From assembly GCA_913061385.1 (NCBI GenBank), contig CAJXTM010000383.1, positions 1 through 5,098 on the forward strand: 5,098 bases of DNA, given 5' to 3'. The position numbers and the translations under genes are program-made. The notes beneath the pieces were generated by a model. The model had not been told where the DNA came from. It searched no databases and saw only the letters and a list, made by a program, of their open reading frames with translations. Of this stretch, positions 1-5,098 are shown piece after piece (the stretch's first letter is position 1; every line of letters begins with the position of its first letter). The stretch comes from an uncultured Rhodopirellula sp. GTDB lineage: Bacteria; Planctomycetota; Planctomycetia; Pirellulales; Pirellulaceae.

Positions 1-21
1 TCAGATGTGTATAAGAGACAG
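1..21. other. Nextera/Tn5 read-1 adapter (artificial sequence)
   Basis: Bases 3-21 are the 19-bp Tn5 mosaic end AGATGTGTATAAGAGACAG, preceded by TC as in the Nextera read-1 transposase adapter. This is library-construction sequence, not genome. It places a TAA at 12-14 in frame with the first gene, so automatic annotation would wrongly treat that gene as closed upstream. Confidence 0.97.
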
Positions 22-782
22 ATGCTGCACCATACATGCTTCGTTTGGCAGAGCGTTTTCTACAATTGGGGACTCGAGTTTTTCGAATGGACATGCGGGG
101 TTGTGGGGCAGCACGGCCATTGGCACGTAATTTGGCGCATGCTGGACGCAGTGATGATGTCGTTGCAGCGCTGGATGTGATTGCTAATAAATCAGCAGAC
201 GGGCCGATCCTGGCGATCGGTGTTTCTCTGGGGGCGGGGCAATTACTAAGGGCAGTGGGACGAATCGGACGTGGCGATTCAAAAAAACCAGCTTGGTTTG
301 AGCGTTTGGAACGCATTGCAGTGGTTGCACCCCCCTTGGATTTGAGGCGGTGCAGCATCAACCTGCAACGGTTGTGGTTACGACCCTACAATTACTATTT
401 TATCCGAGCCCTTTTGGAAAGCGTTCCGCCCGGTGTCCGTGAACGTGCGGAGTTTCAGAACGCGATCATTCAGAGACGACCTAGGACTTTGTGGGAGTTG
501 GACGACCGTATTACAGCACCGCTAAGTGGCTTCGATGGAGCGCGCGATTATTATGATCAAGCCTCCGCCTGCAGGGTGGCAAACTTCAATCCGGTGCCCA
601 CTCTTGTTTTGACCGCAGCGGATGATCCCATTGTCCCAGTGGGCTGTTTTGCCGACGATCCCGGGTTATGGCCATCATCCACGCGATTGATCATCACACC
701 AACCGGTGGTCACATGGGATTCTTGGATCGCCGTCGAAAATGTTGGATTGACGAGGCAGTATTATCTTGGTTTTCGAGCTGA
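22..782 (+). CDS. YheT-like alpha/beta-fold hydrolase, 5'-truncated
   Basis: This is the C-terminal part of an alpha/beta hydrolase of the YheT family (COG0429 type), soluble cytoplasmic serine hydrolases or esterases whose natural substrate is largely unknown. The insert begins inside the gene: coding is open from base 24 and reads AAPYM before the first ATG at 36, matching the conserved G-S-H-x-x-PYM stretch of the family, so the ATG at 36 is an internal methionine. Counting from that Met, one sees the DMRGCG motif (19-24), the nucleophile elbow GVSLG with Ser64, the acid in AADDP (Asp197 most likely), and GGHMGF with catalytic His226, so the triad is complete. LW-x-LDD...APLSGFDGARDYY (152-173) is also typical of the family. 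About 60-80 N-terminal residues appear to be missing (family members are about 320-340 aa). The 3' end is intact (TGA at 780-782) and converges on the ferredoxin gene. Substrate cannot be inferred. Confidence 0.9.
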
Positions 783-819
783 TCGCCGCGTCCGTTTGAC
801 ATGATTTTCAGCCGACCCG

Positions 820-1182
820 TTACTTGGTTGTCCAGATTGGATCGGGCACCATTTCGTCGGCGACGGCTGATCCCTGATCATTACGGCCGCTGCCAGCCAG
901 GCCGCTGATGATTTCGACGGTCATGTCATCGTCGCACGTGATTTGACAGCTCAGTCTGACACCTGGGTCCGAAATTTCCCGGACGGCCAACGTATCCTTC
1001 TCAGCCTGCGTGATTCTGTTCGGTTCTCCGGCCAAGAAATTGACGCGACAGGAGGTGCATTTTGACTGACCGCCACAGGCATGAAGCTGGTCTGTGCCAG
1101 CATCTTCCACCAGTGCTTTTACAAGCCGTTTTCCCGGCTCGATCTCAAACTCACCTAATCCTTGGACGGTTAACTTCGGCAT
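820..1182 (-). CDS. 2Fe-2S ferredoxin domain protein (adrenodoxin-like cysteine spacing)
   Basis: A 120-residue cytoplasmic electron carrier with a beta-grasp fer2 domain. The four expected cluster ligands are Cys36, Cys42, Cys45 and Cys79, within HACGGQSKCTSC and RLSCQ. The CX5CX2C spacing is that of adrenodoxin-type or related bacterial ferredoxins rather than the CX4CX2C of plant-type ones. An additional Cys83 lies four residues after the last ligand. The domain spans about residues 2-93; residues 95-120 form a polar Gly/Asp/Pro-containing tail of unknown role. The start is supported by GGAG (complement of 1192-1195) nine bases upstream of the ATG. No reductase, oxygenase or Fe-S assembly gene is adjacent, so its redox partner is unknown. 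It is encoded alone: the next minus-strand gene upstream ends 187 bp away, and the gene on the other side is convergent. The cluster type is a confident call; the biological role is not. Confidence 0.93.
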   Translation of the reverse strand: MPKLTVQGLGEFEIEPGKRLVKALVEDAGTDQLHACGGQSKCTSCRVNFLAGEPNRITQAEKDTLAVREISDPGVRLSCQITCDDDMTVEIISGLAGSGRNDQGSAVADEMVPDPIWTTK

Positions 1183-1369
1183 GTGATCAGGCTCCGGGAA
1201 CAGTTGATGTGGATTTGTTTTGAATGAATCGCACCCTCGAAATTTGTCGAATGTGCAGTGCTGCTTTGGCCCGGCACGCTTTGCAACCGGGAATGCTTCT
1301 ATCTGTGAGCAAGGATAGTGTCAGCGGTAACCATCGTGCAAGCGATCTGTTTTGCAGCGGGCTGCGAAA

Positions 1370-2080
1370 TCAGGGTTCATTGGATGAGGCAGGTGGCTCG
1401 CGGGGCTCGTCATCAGTTTCAAAATCCGTGATTCCTGCCAGAGTCTGCAGGGTTTTGAAGCGTAGACGCATGAGTTCGACTTTCTTTTGTGCGGCAGTCA
1501 CCGCAAATTTGTTTTCTGCGAGGCCCCGAGAAGTAGTCCGTCCCTTGGCGATAAGGCGTTGTTGCATCTCGAAATATTTGCTGGTACGCAGAAGTTCTCT
1601 CTCTGCTGCGATGATGTCGAGTTCGCAAAAAATCATACTTTCTTTTTGAAGTGCCAAGGCAATTGCAAGCTGGCTTTCAGCGCGGGTGACTGCCAATCGT
1701 CCCGTTGCGATCTGGACCTGAGTTGGCTTGGACGGGAGGCTGCGAATTTCAATGTTTTGAGCGATTGCTAGAGCGAGCGCGGCTTTTGCTTCGGCCGTCG
1801 TGAGTGCGGGATAGGAATGCGTCGATAGAAGCTGTCTTTCAAGCTTTGATATTCTTGATTCAAGCTGCGTAGCGGTGGCGTCCATGCGGAGGATCTCTGA
1901 TTGTCGTTGGACAGTCTCGCCTCCGATTCTGTTCTGTAAGATTGTCTGACTCTGGAGGGTGTTTTCTGCTGCAGCATTGATCTGCCCGTAGCTTGCAGTG
2001 GTGTGAGACCCAAGAAATACCCAGATTGATAGTCCGGTGAAAAAAATTGTCACCTGATGTTGCTTATGAGCAGGTCGCAT
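1370..2080 (-). CDS. Exported helix-rich protein of unknown function (HlyD/TolC-hairpin-like segment)
   Basis: I do not recognise the family. From the ATG at 2080 the protein is 236 aa; an in-frame ATG at 2149 would add 23 residues (259 aa). I prefer 2080 because it gives a canonical signal peptide: a basic n-region (MRPAHKQHQ), a hydrophobic core VTIFFTGLSIWVFLG, and a likely cleavage near ASYG-Q. AAGG also lies ten bases upstream, whereas 2149 has no clear ribosome-binding site. In 259-aa numbering, residues about 62-108 are heptad-like and probably coiled coil (TQLESRISKLERQL). Residues 117-200 are Ala/Glu/Leu-rich helix. Residues about 190-237 (YFEMQQRLIAKGRTT... ending in a second helix) resemble the helix-turn-helix hairpin of HlyD membrane-fusion or TolC-type proteins. 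The last 15 residues are acidic and Pro-rich. There is no lipoyl, beta-barrel or second membrane segment. A periplasmic or envelope location is inferred; no efflux gene is nearby. It is divergent from the oxidoreductase. Confidence 0.75.
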   Translation of the reverse strand: MRPAHKQHQVTIFFTGLSIWVFLGSHTTASYGQINAAAENTLQSQTILQNRIGGETVQRQSEILRMDATATQLESRISKLERQLLSTHSYPALTTAEAKAALALAIAQNIEIRSLPSKPTQVQIATGRLAVTRAESQLAIALALQKESMIFCELDIIAAERELLRTSKYFEMQQRLIAKGRTTSRGLAENKFAVTAAQKKVELMRLRFKTLQTLAGITDFETDDEPREPPASSNEP

Positions 2081-2220
2081 GTTCTTGCCGCCTTTTGGGG
2101 GTGTCGATTGAGGAAAAACCATTGGAGCAGATTCGAGCGAGGCATCCATGATGTTGGCAGTGGCTACGTTATAATGTTGGTTTTAACCTACATGCAGCTC
2201 GCAAAGCCTAGGTGTGATTC
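2081..2220. promoter_or_regulatory. Divergent intergenic region between the exported protein and the oxidoreductase
   Basis: This 140-bp region (71 bp if the minus-strand gene starts at 2149) must carry promoter signals for at least one of the two divergent genes. The only clear element is TATAAT at 2170-2175, a candidate plus-strand -10 box about 45 bases before the oxidoreductase ATG. No good -35 lies 16-18 bp upstream of it; TTGGCA at 2154-2159 is only 10 bp away. ATGTTGG occurs twice as a direct repeat (2151-2157 and 2174-2180), and GGTTTTAACC (2179-2188) is a short imperfect palindrome. AGGTG at 2210-2214 is a plausible ribosome-binding site six bases before the ATG at 2221. Promoter assignment is tentative. 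Confidence 0.35.
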
Positions 2221-3420
2221 ATGGATCGTCGGCAATTTTCCATAACGACCGCGTCTTTTCTTGGTGCCGCGGGCAACTCTTCAGGAGAGGCAGCGGAAAA
2301 TAGGATCAAGCCGTGGCGTGTTGGTGTCATCGGACACACAGGACGCGGTGATTATGGGCATGGGCTTGATACGGTGTGGCGTCATTTTCCCCGCGTTAAA
2401 GTGACGGCCATTGCTGATGCAAATTCAGACGGGCTTACCCGTGAACTGGGGAAACTTGGCTTGAACGCGGCAAGCGGATATTTAGATTATCGAATCATGC
2501 TGAAGAAAGTGCAGCCGGAGATCGTTGCGATTTGCCCCAGGCACCTTGATCAGCATTGCGACATGATCCTTGCGGCTATGAACGCGGGTGCAAAAGGGAT
2601 TTACGTAGAGAAACCTTTTGTACAGACACCCCAGCAATTGGATGAGGTTGTGAAGGCATGTCAAATGAATGGGACCAAGCTAGCGGTGGCACATCGAAAC
2701 CGATATCACCCTGTTTTGCAGACGATTGATCAGCTGATTGCCAAGGGGGAAATAGGCCGCCTGCTTGAGATCCGGGGGCGTGGGAAGGGAGATCGTCGTG
2801 GTGGAGCCGAGGATCTTTGGGTTCTTGGTTCCCATGTTCTGAATTTGATGGCCTATTTTGGTGGGGCACCGAAAACCTGTTCTGCAAGGCTGTACCGCGA
2901 GGGAAGTTTGGTCGTGAAAGAAGATCGCGTGATTGGTGGTGAGGGACTTGGTTGGTTGGCGGGAGATGAGCTGCATGCAACTTACCGATTCGCGAAAGGA
3001 ATCACTGGGTATTTCGATTCAATTGCCAACGATGGCACCCAGAACTTTGGATTTGGACTCAGTCTGATTGGCAGCAAGGGGGTCATTCAAATTTGGTGCG
3101 ACGATTCGCCGCTCGCAAGACTTGTACCCGGGAATCCATTCAAGCCAGCCGAATCGAGCCAGCAGGCACTGCCGATTTCTTCAGCGGGCGTGGGACAGGT
3201 TGAGCCGATTGAGGGCTTGCATCAAAAGATTCACCAGCATGTCCTGCCGGTCGAGGATTTGTTGGATGCCATGGATAAGGACCGCGAACCAATTTGCGGG
3301 CTTCAGGATGCCGGAGCGACAGTTGAAATGGTCTGTGGCGTTTTTGAGTCCCACCGACTGGGGCGAACGGTCGAGTTGCCATTGGTCGAAAGAGAGCATC
3401 CACTATCAAAATTTGGCTGA
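2221..3420 (+). CDS. Gfo/Idh/MocA family NAD(P)-dependent oxidoreductase with Tat-like leader
   Basis: A complete 399-aa protein of the Gfo/Idh/MocA family, which oxidises or reduces sugars, inositols and related polyols with NAD(P). The N-terminus MDRRQFSITTASFLGAAG has twin arginines (R3-R4) plus a weak hydrophobic stretch, as in the many Tat-exported members found in planctomycetes, so a periplasmic location is likely. The Rossmann domain begins at about 33 with VGVIGHTGRGDYGHG (nucleotide-binding glycines 37, 41, 43). The EKP motif at 130-132 supplies the usual catalytic Lys131. The C-terminal alpha/beta domain carries HRNRYHP (158-164), EDLWVLGSHVLNL (197-209, catalytic-site His205), YFDS (264-267) and GSKGVIQ (284-290), ending in a family-typical DLLDAM...FESHRLG segment (346-381). 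Position 208 is Asn where many relatives have Asp. AGGTG six bases upstream supports the start. The substrate cannot be assigned; no sugar transporter, sulfatase or isomerase neighbours it here. It appears to be a single-gene transcript with a terminator-like hairpin at its stop. Confidence 0.95.
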   Translation: MDRRQFSITTASFLGAAGNSSGEAAENRIKPWRVGVIGHTGRGDYGHGLDTVWRHFPRVKVTAIADANSDGLTRELGKLGLNAASGYLDYRIMLKKVQPEIVAICPRHLDQHCDMILAAMNAGAKGIYVEKPFVQTPQQLDEVVKACQMNGTKLAVAHRNRYHPVLQTIDQLIAKGEIGRLLEIRGRGKGDRRGGAEDLWVLGSHVLNLMAYFGGAPKTCSARLYREGSLVVKEDRVIGGEGLGWLAGDELHATYRFAKGITGYFDSIANDGTQNFGFGLSLIGSKGVIQIWCDDSPLARLVPGNPFKPAESSQQALPISSAGVGQVEPIEGLHQKIHQHVLPVEDLLDAMDKDREPICGLQDAGATVEMVCGVFESHRLGRTVELPLVEREHPLSKFG

Positions 3421-3435
3421 AGTGATTGTTTTTTT
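3401..3435 (+). terminator. Possible Rho-independent terminator of the oxidoreductase gene
   Basis: CACT-A-TCA (3401-3408) can pair with TGA-AGTG (3418-3424), giving a 7-bp stem with one bulged A and a 9-base loop. It is followed by ATTG and a run of seven T (3429-3435). The stem overlaps the stop codon of the oxidoreductase. The stem is short and only moderately GC-containing, so the call is tentative, although position and T-run fit. Confidence 0.4.
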
Positions 3436-3609
3436 CGATTCTGTCCGTGTGAAGATCTTGCCTGAATCACCGGCTCGAACCTCAACGCGGTAGCTGTGGG
3501 GGACCGCTTTTTCCAGTCGGGAATTATTCCCCACATCTTCGCGGAAAAACAGAGTCGTGGTAGACTTCAGGATTACCCCCTCGATGCAATGCCGTTGCGC
3601 TTTTGTCAT
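3406..3609 (-). CDS. Doubtful small hypothetical protein (67 aa)
   Basis: A 67-residue open frame (MTKAQRHCIEGVILK... to ...ITSAKF) lies in the 287-bp gap between the oxidoreductase and the SWIM-domain gene, on the opposite strand, and overlaps the last 15 bases of the oxidoreductase. In its favour, the gap has no other sizeable gene and the middle of the peptide (SYRVEVRAGDSGKIFTRTES) looks like ordinary beta-strand protein sequence. Against it, there is no recognisable family, no convincing ribosome-binding site before the ATG at 3609, and its 3' end lies within the putative terminator of the neighbour. It could be a chance frame or a gene remnant. No signal peptide or membrane segment is visible. 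Confidence 0.25.
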   Translation of the reverse strand: MTKAQRHCIEGVILKSTTTLFFREDVGNNSRLEKAVPHSYRVEVRAGDSGKIFTRTESKKTITSAKF

Positions 3610-3657
3610 AGGTGCCCGCGTCCACGGACCGGGTGATGAGGGAGAGCAGGAGGCATT

Positions 3658-3708
3658 ATGCGGTCTCCGGGATTCTTACAGGCAGTGGATAGCACAGTAT
3701 GGATTTGA
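3658..3708 (+). CDS. Possible 16-codon leader mini-ORF upstream of the SWIM/SNF2 gene
   Basis: The best ribosome-binding site in this intergenic region, AGGAGG at 3648-3653, stands four bases before an ATG at 3658. That ATG opens only a 16-codon frame (MRSPGFLQAVDSTVWI) ending in TGA at 3706-3708, whose final A is the first base of the ATG at 3708 (TGATG). This is the geometry of translational coupling: ribosomes loaded at the strong site could reinitiate at the SWIM/SNF2 start, which has only a weak site of its own. The peptide resembles nothing I know. Alternatives are chance, or a frameshift error that splits the true N-terminus of the downstream gene. Confidence 0.3.
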   Translation: MRSPGFLQAVDSTVWI

Positions 3709-5070
3709 TGTCCGACGACGCGATTGGTGCTCTCGGTCTTCTGGTTGCAGAGGCTGCGGAAAAACTGGTCGACTCTCACGATGAGTCGCTTGATAAACGG
3801 GCGGCGATGATGATCGTCGATTCCCCGACGTTCAACAATGAAGACGGACGCATGCAATTTGCGTTCAAGGTGAAAGGCAACCGTCAGCAGCCAATCCCTG
3901 CTTCCATTGAGGTGATGCCTGAGCCGCAGGGTGAGGATGAAGACTTTGACTACTCTCCTCTGAGTGTCTCGCTCAATGCGACGCCGCTGTGTACCTGTGA
4001 ACAATTTAAATCTGGGCAAAGGTGTCCGCATACACTTGCCATTTCCTGGTGGTTGCAAGAGCAGTTAGGACGCCGCTCGATCAATGAGGTGTTTGAGTTC
4101 CTTGGTGAACTTGAGGTAGATGCTGTGGCGGCTGGTCGGCAATTGGTCGGTGAGTTGTTGGGTTTGGCGGGCGACGCGAATCAGCCACGTGAGACTGAGG
4201 AAACAAGGTTGCAGTGGCGTATTGGTTTGTCCAGTTCTCGTTACTATTGTCCGATCTCGATTACGCCGTATGAACAGCGACCCCGGAAAAATGGTAAGGG
4301 TTGGACAAAGGGAAAAGAAGTTCGAAGTTTTGATTTGCTGAGACGCGATTTCTCCACTAACCCACTGGATGGGAAAATTGCTGCTTTGGTAGCCAACCCC
4401 AGTTACTCGTTCGACGATGAGCATTTTGGTGAGTTCCAGGCGATCAATGCATTGGCGGGACATGCGGTTGTTGCGTGGGACGATGCAAAAGCGACCACTC
4501 TTTCGGTGCATTCAGCGGAACTTGTGCTCACGCTGGAGCCCGTTGAATTTGAAGAGGCAGTCAAACAGACCAAGCAAACAGAGCAACAAGACGAGATAGA
4601 AAGAAAAACTCTCTTTCGACCAAGGATTCACGTCAACGGCATCAATGTCAATCTTGCAGAATGCAAGACAGTTCTTGGGCATGCCAGCCCAGTGGAACCG
4701 GTGGTGGTGGTTGCTGATCAGAAGCATCACCGTTTGATTGCCTGCACATTACGCGATCCAAGAGCTGTGAAATTGATTCAGCACTTGTTGCGCAGTGATT
4801 TCAGCGAGGTGCTGTTGGATAGTGAAGCTGCTGCAAAATTTTCGGTAGGAAGTAGCACGGTCGACTCGATGATTCGTGTGGATCTGCCGGCGGAATTAGC
4901 AGGACCGATTCTGCCAGTCGATGCAGAACTGGTATTTGAATTGCGGCCAAGACTTGGCGCAGGGTTGCGTATCGCATTGATGATGCACGAAGATCGTTTC
5001 AGAGAATTGCTTGTTCCCGGGCAAAAACCAGATACTGTTTCCTGTTTGCTTGAATCAGGTCCTGTACGTT
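3708..5070 (+). CDS. SWIM zinc-finger protein, probable bacterial SNF2-family helicase, 3'-truncated
   Basis: An uninterrupted frame of 454 codons runs into the right-hand adapter without a stop, so only the N-terminal part is present; bacterial SWIM-SNF2 ATPases are usually about 1,000 residues or more. A SWIM zinc-binding motif, CxCx8CxH, is formed by Cys95, Cys97, Cys106 and His108 (CTCEQFKSGQRCPH), followed by the usual helix LAISWWLQEQ. Downstream features match the SNF2-associated N-terminal region: a basic RPRKNGKGWTKGK segment (191-203), a central alpha/beta region (about 220-275), a charged Gln/Glu/Lys-rich linker (about 280-300), and a strand-rich stretch ending in GLRIAL...LLVPGQ (about 419-439), which in relatives comes just before the helicase core. 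The helicase motifs themselves lie outside the window, so DNA-dependent ATPase or remodelling function is inferred. The start at 3708 overlaps a mini-ORF stop (TGATG); an in-frame ATG at 3699 is an equally possible start, and a TAG at 3690 limits extension. Translation beyond 5070 would be adapter-encoded. Confidence 0.8.
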
Positions 5071-5098
5071 CTGTCTCTTATACACATCTCCGAGCCCA
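5071..5098. other. Nextera/Tn5 read-2 adapter, reverse complement (artificial sequence)
   Basis: Bases 5071-5089 are CTGTCTCTTATACACATCT, the reverse complement of the Tn5 mosaic end, followed by CCGAGCCCA, the start of the read-2 (i7 side) adapter complement. The native sequence therefore stops at about 5070, and the open frame of the last gene continues into this artificial tail. Confidence 0.97.

Noticed and set aside
783..819. Bidirectional terminator in the gap between the convergent hydrolase and ferredoxin genes
   Set aside because: No stem of more than about three base pairs and no T-run on either strand.
1270..1291. CCCGG/CCGGG inverted repeat between the two minus-strand genes
   Set aside because: Only 5 bp with a 12-base loop and no T-run; not distinguishable from chance.
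1312..1341. Minus-strand TTGCAC-18-TATCCT as a promoter for the ferredoxin gene
   Set aside because: The -10 matches consensus at only four of six positions and planctomycete promoters are poorly defined; too weak to annotate.
1351..1369. Hairpin TTTGCAGC/GCTGCGAAA just past the stop of the exported-protein gene as a terminator
   Set aside because: The stem is short with a bulge, the loop is tight, and no T-run follows in the minus-strand direction.
1224..1771. Plus-strand open frames of 141 and 94 codons
   Set aside because: They overlap the minus-strand exported-protein gene, are Ser/Arg/Cys-rich shadows and have no ribosome-binding site.
3068..3493. 141-codon plus-strand frame
   Set aside because: It is an out-of-frame shadow of the oxidoreductase, whose motifs continue through this region.
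3606..4511. Two minus-strand open frames (150 and 148 codons) opposite the SWIM-domain gene
   Set aside because: They lie antisense to a continuous 454-codon frame with recognised motifs, have arginine- and histidine-rich low-plausibility sequence, and show no family features.
1..5098. Matching terminal inverted repeats (19-bp mosaic ends) as a natural transposon
   Set aside because: They are identical to the synthetic Nextera mosaic end plus primer sequence; no transposase or target duplication is present, so this is a library artefact.

Overview
The window is one cloned or tagmented DNA fragment, not a naturally bounded region. Bases 1-21 and 5071-5098 are Illumina Nextera (Tn5 mosaic-end) adapter sequence, so the genuine insert is about 22-5070. 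The genes suggest a bacterium of moderate GC, most likely a member of the Planctomycetota. The basis is family resemblance: a twin-arginine-tagged Gfo/Idh/MocA oxidoreductase of a type abundant in planctomycetes, an adrenodoxin-spaced small ferredoxin, and a SWIM-type SNF2 N-terminus. No rRNA or other phylogenetic marker is present, so this placement is inference.

Layout. (i) 22-782, plus: a 5'-truncated YheT-like alpha/beta hydrolase with an intact catalytic triad. (ii) 820-1182, minus: a complete 120-residue 2Fe-2S ferredoxin, convergent with the hydrolase across a 37-bp gap. (iii) 1370-2080, minus (alternative start at 2149): an unrecognised exported, helix-rich protein with a signal peptide and a segment like the alpha-hairpin of HlyD/TolC-type proteins. 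(iv) 2081-2220: a short divergent intergenic region. (v) 2221-3420, plus: a complete Gfo/Idh/MocA-family NAD(P)-dependent oxidoreductase with a Tat-like leader, followed by a terminator-like hairpin and T-run. (vi) 3421-3707: mostly non-coding, holding one doubtful minus-strand small ORF and a 16-codon plus-strand mini-ORF with a perfect AGGAGG, whose stop overlaps the next start. (vii) 3708-5070, plus: a long reading frame cut off by the right adapter. It encodes a SWIM zinc finger followed by the N-terminal region typical of bacterial SNF2-family helicases; the motor domain lies beyond the fragment.

The genes do not form an obvious pathway. Orientation alternates (+, -, -, +, +), functions are unrelated, and no operon can be demonstrated. 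I see no mobile element, CRISPR array, tRNA, rRNA or defence or toxin module, and no convincing evidence of a new biological system. The points most worth checking are the hidden truncated SWIM/SNF2 gene, its possible translational-coupling leader, the unassigned exported helical protein, and the adapter ends, which create a false stop and would mislead gene callers at both edges.
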